NCBI GenBank assembly: GCA_025054795.1
Contig: JANWZU010000059.1
Coordinates: forward strand, 1 to 8,752
DNA from: Candidatus Caldarchaeum sp.
Lineage (GTDB): Archaea; Thermoproteota; Nitrososphaeria_A; Caldarchaeales; Caldarchaeaceae
Length of the DNA: 8,752 bases
Direction of reading: 5' to 3'
Every line of letters starts with the position of its first letter. The first letter of the stretch is position 1. Shown in pieces: positions 5,666 to 8,752 of this stretch. The translations under genes and the position numbers were made by a program. Below the pieces are notes generated by a model. That model did no database searches and was not told the DNA's origin. It saw nothing but the letters and a program-made list of their open reading frames with translations.

Positions 5666-6940
5666 TTATAGAAGTAGGAACGGGAGGTAGATGGCTGACG
5701 TGAAGACTACTGTGGGCATTCCTACTTTGAGAAACCTCCAGAACGAGATTGTCTGCTTGTAGCGTTTCTCCAACACCTCCAGCACGATTATGTTAGAGGC
5801 GGCGCCTAGGATGGTCAGGTTTCCCGCTAGCGTGGAGTATGTGGCCAGAGTTAGCCAGAGTTTTTCGTCAAGGCCTGTGGCGCCTAAGTCTTTCAAATAT
5901 TCTGTGTAGAGCTTTGCGAACGGGACGTTGCTGATTAGTTGGCTGAAGGCCAGCGATGCGAAAACCGTGGTGAAGATTGCATCACCTTCTAGGCTGGTTT
6001 TCGGGAAGAAGGCGAGTATTTCTTGAAGCAGACCAGACCTCCAGACGCCGTCCATGGTTATGAACATGCTGATGAAGAACAGCACGGTTCCGAAGTCAAC
6101 TCTTGAGAGGAGTTCACGTGGGTTTGAGACGAAAGGCCATACCGCCGCTGCGGCTATGAACGGTATCAGGCCTCTGTTGGATATGTGAGGCTGGCCCGTT
6201 GCAGCGAGCACGTCGTTGACGAGTAAAGCGAGCACTGTCGACGATATTCCCACGGCGGCTATGTATGCGTCTCTCTTCGACGTCAACGCTTCAGCTGGGA
6301 CAGCTACCGTCGCCACGACTTTCCTCTCAATTCTGTAAACCTTGATGATGTAAAGGCCGAGCAGCAGGAGCGAGGCAAGGGTTGGGACGGTCAGCCGTGT
6401 TAGGAAGGCTATGAACGGCGTCGTCATCCCCGACTGTACTGCGATCAGCATGTTCTGGGGGTTGCCGAGAGGCGTCATCACCGACCCCACCGTTATGGCG
6501 TAGCAGAGAAGCAGGAAAGAGGCTTCATACCTGTCTCCCACGGCTCTGGCTAGCAGGACTGCTATCGGAGGCCCCATCAAGGCGATTGTGTCGTTGACGA
6601 AGAAGGCGGCCATCACTCCGAACACAAGTGAAAACCCTACGACCATGGTGTGGGCGTTTTTGAAGACCGACAGGGCTGCGGAAGCCATGTAGTTGAGCAG
6701 GCCTGAGGACTCGGCTAAACCTACGAGGGCGAACATGCCGATGAGGAAGAAAACTACGTCGAAGTCTATCGCTGCAACGGCTTCGTCGACTGCTACAAGG
6801 CCTAGCGAGAGTGTTAGGAACATGGCGCCCATCATCACAGACCATACGGGGACGTTCGGATACCTTCCCCTTATCAACAGACCAGCCAGAAGCAACGACG
6901 ACACAACCAACCCGCCCAGCCGAGCATCCAGCACAGCCAT
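5666..6940 (-). CDS. ArsB/NhaD-family ion transporter (IT superfamily)
   Basis: This 424-residue polytopic membrane protein has about ten to twelve hydrophobic segments in two repeated halves. The first half carries FFVNDTIALMGPPIA (about 113-127) and TPLGNPQN (156-163). The second carries SQLISNVPFAKLY (333-345) and GNLTILGAASN (373-383). These paired N-D-T / G-N-P and S-N-V-P / G-A-A-S-N re-entrant motifs mark the ion transporter superfamily that includes ArsB arsenite pumps, NhaD Na+/H+ antiporters and SLC13-like anion carriers. The substrate cannot be read from sequence; no arsR, arsC or arsA is adjacent, so arsenite is not specifically favoured. I choose ATG 6940 over TTG 6946 because a TATA-like box is centred 29 bases before the ATG and neither has a Shine-Dalgarno. 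It is divergent from the aldehyde dehydrogenase. Confidence 0.88.
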   Translation of the reverse strand: MAVLDARLGGLVVSSLLLAGLLIRGRYPNVPVWSVMMGAMFLTLSLGLVAVDEAVAAIDFDVVFFLIGMFALVGLAESSGLLNYMASAALSVFKNAHTMVVGFSLVFGVMAAFFVNDTIALMGPPIAVLLARAVGDRYEASFLLLCYAITVGSVMTPLGNPQNMLIAVQSGMTTPFIAFLTRLTVPTLASLLLLGLYIIKVYRIERKVVATVAVPAEALTSKRDAYIAAVGISSTVLALLVNDVLAATGQPHISNRGLIPFIAAAAVWPFVSNPRELLSRVDFGTVLFFISMFITMDGVWRSGLLQEILAFFPKTSLEGDAIFTTVFASLAFSQLISNVPFAKLYTEYLKDLGATGLDEKLWLTLATYSTLAGNLTILGAASNIIVLEVLEKRYKQTISFWRFLKVGMPTVVFTSAIYLPFLLL

Positions 6941-6964
6941 TTGCAAGGCCTGCCAACCAGCATC

Positions 6965-6973
6965 ATTAATACT
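6965..6973 (-). promoter_or_regulatory. TATA-like box of the ArsB/NhaD-type transporter
   Basis: AGTATTAAT on the minus strand is centred 29 bases upstream of ATG 6940. It is part of the compact divergent promoter region between the transporter and the aldehyde dehydrogenase (6941-7032). Confidence 0.5.
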
Positions 6974-7001
6974 GTTCCGAGAGCTTGCCCACTTGGAATA
7001 T

Positions 7002-7010
7002 CTTTATCTA
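7002..7010 (+). promoter_or_regulatory. TATA-like box of the aldehyde dehydrogenase operon
   Basis: CTTTATCTA on the plus strand is centred 27 bases before the ATG at 7033, predicting a leaderless message. This argues against extending the dehydrogenase to an upstream TTG at 6985, which would lie before the promoter. Confidence 0.5.
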
Positions 7011-7032
7011 CTGTTTCTCAGGGCTGTTAAAC

Positions 7033-8538
7033 ATGTTTGAAACGCCTTTCGTCGTTGACTTGTTCATCGACGGCGAGTTGGTCAAGCCCTCCTCGGGCAG
7101 GTATTCTGAAAGGTTCGACCCGGGGGATGACGGTAGGCTGATAGGCGTTGTAGCCGACGGCTCTCGTGATGTTGGGCGTGCTCTGGACGCTGCCCGGGAT
7201 GCTTTCGACCGGGATGTCGGAGGCTGGACGACGGACCACAAGCTAAGGTCCCGTGTGCTGTTCAAGACCGCTGAAATCATCCGTGAAAACGCTGAGAAGC
7301 TGGCTGTCGTGGAGAGCCTCTTCTCAGGCAAGACCATCAGAACAAGCAGGCTTGGAGACGTACCGAGGTCCGCTGAGATTCTCGAGTTCTACGCAGGGGT
7401 CGCCGACAAGCTTATCGGCACAAGCCAAGTGCTGAAGACGGGGGACTTGGTCGCCATAGTCAAGCAGCCTGCTGGAGTGGTTGCGGCGATAACGCCGTGG
7501 AACTTCCCGCTCGTCATACTCTGCAGACAGGTTGCTCCAGCACTAGCGGCTGGATGCACGGTCGTCGTGAAGCCAGCCTCACACACGCCTGTTTCAGCCG
7601 TTAAGCTGGCTGAGATGCTTCACAGGGCCGGAGCTCCGAAAGGTGTTTTCAACGTGGTCACGGGGAGCGGTGCTACGGTTGGCCGTGAGCTTGTCAGAAG
7701 CGAGAAGGTTGACGTGGTTAACTTCACGGGTGAGACCTCGACGGGTAAGGGGATTATGGAGGCTGCCGCCGGCACTTTAAAACGTGTTGTGCTGGAGCTG
7801 GGGGGCAAAAACCCCAACATAGTCTTCGAGGACGCCGACCTCGAGAGAGCAGCCAACGCCGTCGTCTACGGAGCGTACGCAAACAACGGCGAGTCGTGCG
7901 CAGCAGGCTCACGTCTTCTCGTGCAGTCGACGGTCAAGGAGAAGTTCGTCAGGATGGTTGTGGACAGGGTGAAGCGCATACGTGTGGGCTATCAGCTTGA
8001 CGAGAACAGCGACATGGGGCCCTTGGTCAGCCGTGAGCAGATGGAGAAAGTCCTCGAATACGTAGGGGCTGCGGATTCGGAGGGGTTGAAGATAATCACC
8101 GGCGGAAGAAGAATAACGAGCGGATTGTTCTCAAGAGGCAACTACGTTGAGCCGACGGTTGTCGACGACACACCGCCCGACAGCAAGCTCTTCAAAGAAG
8201 AGATCTTCGGCCCCGTGCTGACTGTCACGGAGTTTGGGAGCGAGGAGGAGGCTGTTGAGCTGGCTAACTCGACGGTCTACGGGCTGGCTGCTGGAGTGTG
8301 GAGCAACGACACGGGAAAGGCTTTGAGAACGGCTGAGAAGGTCAAGGCCGGCGCCGTCTGGGTAAACACCTACTACACGCTTCCAGTAGAGATGCCTTGG
8401 GGAGGGTTCAAACAGTCAGGCATAGGCCGGAACAACACAGTCCTCGCAGTCGAGCACTACTTGGAGCACAAGGGCATTTACGTGGACGGACAGCAGGGCC
8501 CTATGAGACCCTACTACCGGCTGGTGCTGAGCGGATGA
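7033..8538 (+). CDS. NAD(P)-dependent aldehyde dehydrogenase
   Basis: This 501-residue enzyme is a complete member of the ALDH superfamily, which oxidises aldehydes to carboxylic acids with NAD(P)+. Key residues are present: N157 in PWNFP, K180 in VVKPAS for the cofactor, E255 in LELGGKNP (general base), C289 in NNGESCAAGSR (nucleophile), and E390/F392 in EEIFGPVL. The C-terminus has the usual MPWGGFKQSGIGR. The overall pattern resembles the broad betaine-/succinate-semialdehyde-type ALDH group, but the substrate cannot be inferred. I use ATG 7033 because the conserved N-terminal segment FVVDLFIDGELV follows it and a TATA-like box lies 27 bases upstream. The next gene starts within its stop codon (ATGA), so the two form an operon, divergent from the ion transporter. 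Confidence 0.95.
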   Translation: MFETPFVVDLFIDGELVKPSSGRYSERFDPGDDGRLIGVVADGSRDVGRALDAARDAFDRDVGGWTTDHKLRSRVLFKTAEIIRENAEKLAVVESLFSGKTIRTSRLGDVPRSAEILEFYAGVADKLIGTSQVLKTGDLVAIVKQPAGVVAAITPWNFPLVILCRQVAPALAAGCTVVVKPASHTPVSAVKLAEMLHRAGAPKGVFNVVTGSGATVGRELVRSEKVDVVNFTGETSTGKGIMEAAAGTLKRVVLELGGKNPNIVFEDADLERAANAVVYGAYANNGESCAAGSRLLVQSTVKEKFVRMVVDRVKRIRVGYQLDENSDMGPLVSREQMEKVLEYVGAADSEGLKIITGGRRITSGLFSRGNYVEPTVVDDTPPDSKLFKEEIFGPVLTVTEFGSEEEAVELANSTVYGLAAGVWSNDTGKALRTAEKVKAGAVWVNTYYTLPVEMPWGGFKQSGIGRNNTVLAVEHYLEHKGIYVDGQQGPMRPYYRLVLSG

Positions 8539-8752
8539 ACATAGCAGAAGCGCTTGCAAAAACAGAGGTCAAGGGCCGGGTTCTTCTAGTCGGCAGCCCC
8601 GCCGAAGCCGTAGCAGCAGCCGAGAGGCTGGGGTTGTCGGAGGTCTTCATCGCAGACACCGACCACCAAGCGCTGGAGAACACGGCGAAAACCCACACTT
8701 CTCTGAAGATAAACCCTGTGTACACACGTGTCGTCGAGAGATGGGTTGAGCT
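8535..8752 (+). CDS. Partial protein with Rossmann-like N-terminus, unidentified
   Basis: The frame opens with ATG at 8535, overlapping the dehydrogenase stop by four bases (ATGA), and runs off the right edge after 72 codons. A GGTG about eight bases before the ATG could serve as ribosome site. The visible part reads as strand-helix-strand: GRVLLVGSP, a helix AEAVAAAERLGL, then SEVFIADTD with a terminal acidic residue. This suggests a Rossmann-like nucleotide-binding fold, though the canonical GxGxxG is absent. I cannot name the family. Tight coupling to an aldehyde dehydrogenase suggests a partner step such as another oxidoreductase or a transferase in the same pathway, by inference. Confidence 0.7.
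   Translation, partial: MNIAEALAKTEVKGRVLLVGSPAEAVAAAERLGLSEVFIADTDHQALENTAKTHTSLKINPVYTRVVERWVE

Noticed and set aside
6941..6946. TTG 6946 as the start of the ArsB/NhaD-type transporter
   Set aside because: It adds only two residues; ATG 6940 has the TATA-like box at the spacing seen for other genes.
6985..7032. N-terminal extension of the aldehyde dehydrogenase from TTG 6985
   Set aside because: The extension is not part of the family, spans the likely TATA box, and ATG 7033 precedes the conserved N-terminal segment.

Overview
The window reads as a piece of archaeal chromosome. It carries an LSm (Sm-like) gene followed by ribosomal protein L37e, and a catalytic proteasome beta subunit followed by the KH/beta-CASP nuclease FttA (aCPSF1). 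Both pairs are archaeal informational genes. Several start codons have an A/T-rich TATA-like box about 26-30 bases upstream, as expected for archaeal leaderless transcripts. TTG is a frequent start (4 of 12 genes) and GTG is used once. The GC content is moderate and there is no rRNA, tRNA, CRISPR array or insertion sequence. A thermophilic member of the Thermoproteota (TACK) is a reasonable guess, but the sequence alone does not fix the lineage.

Layout: everything from base 1 to about 6940 is on the minus strand and only the last 1.7 kb is on the plus strand. At the left edge (1-1115) lies a tightly overlapping three-gene unit. It contains a winged-helix regulator interrupted by an in-frame TAG, an unknown 82-residue protein, and a protein cut by the window edge whose layout resembles nucleoside deoxyribosyltransferase/TIR-like Rossmann folds. 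Two inverted repeats abut the TATA box of this unit and look like an operator. Next come L37e (1251-1418) and LSm (1472-1696). A 259-base gap (1697-1955) holds the LSm promoter and what looks like the decayed tail of an Ig-like surface protein.

The psmB-fttA pair occupies 1956-4548. Upstream of it are a TauE/SafE-type permease (4623-5384), a small unknown helical protein (5420-5635) and an ArsB/NhaD-type ion transporter (5666-6940). A divergent promoter region (6941-7032) separates the transporter from a plus-strand operon. That operon contains an NAD(P)-dependent aldehyde dehydrogenase (7033-8538) and, with an ATGA overlap, an unidentified Rossmann-like protein that runs off the right edge.

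Functionally the middle is housekeeping: RNA binding, translation, protein degradation, and transcription termination with RNA 3'-end cutting. The transporters and the aldehyde dehydrogenase are metabolic genes without a clear pathway. The least explained part is the left-edge unit with its amber-interrupted regulator and candidate operator.
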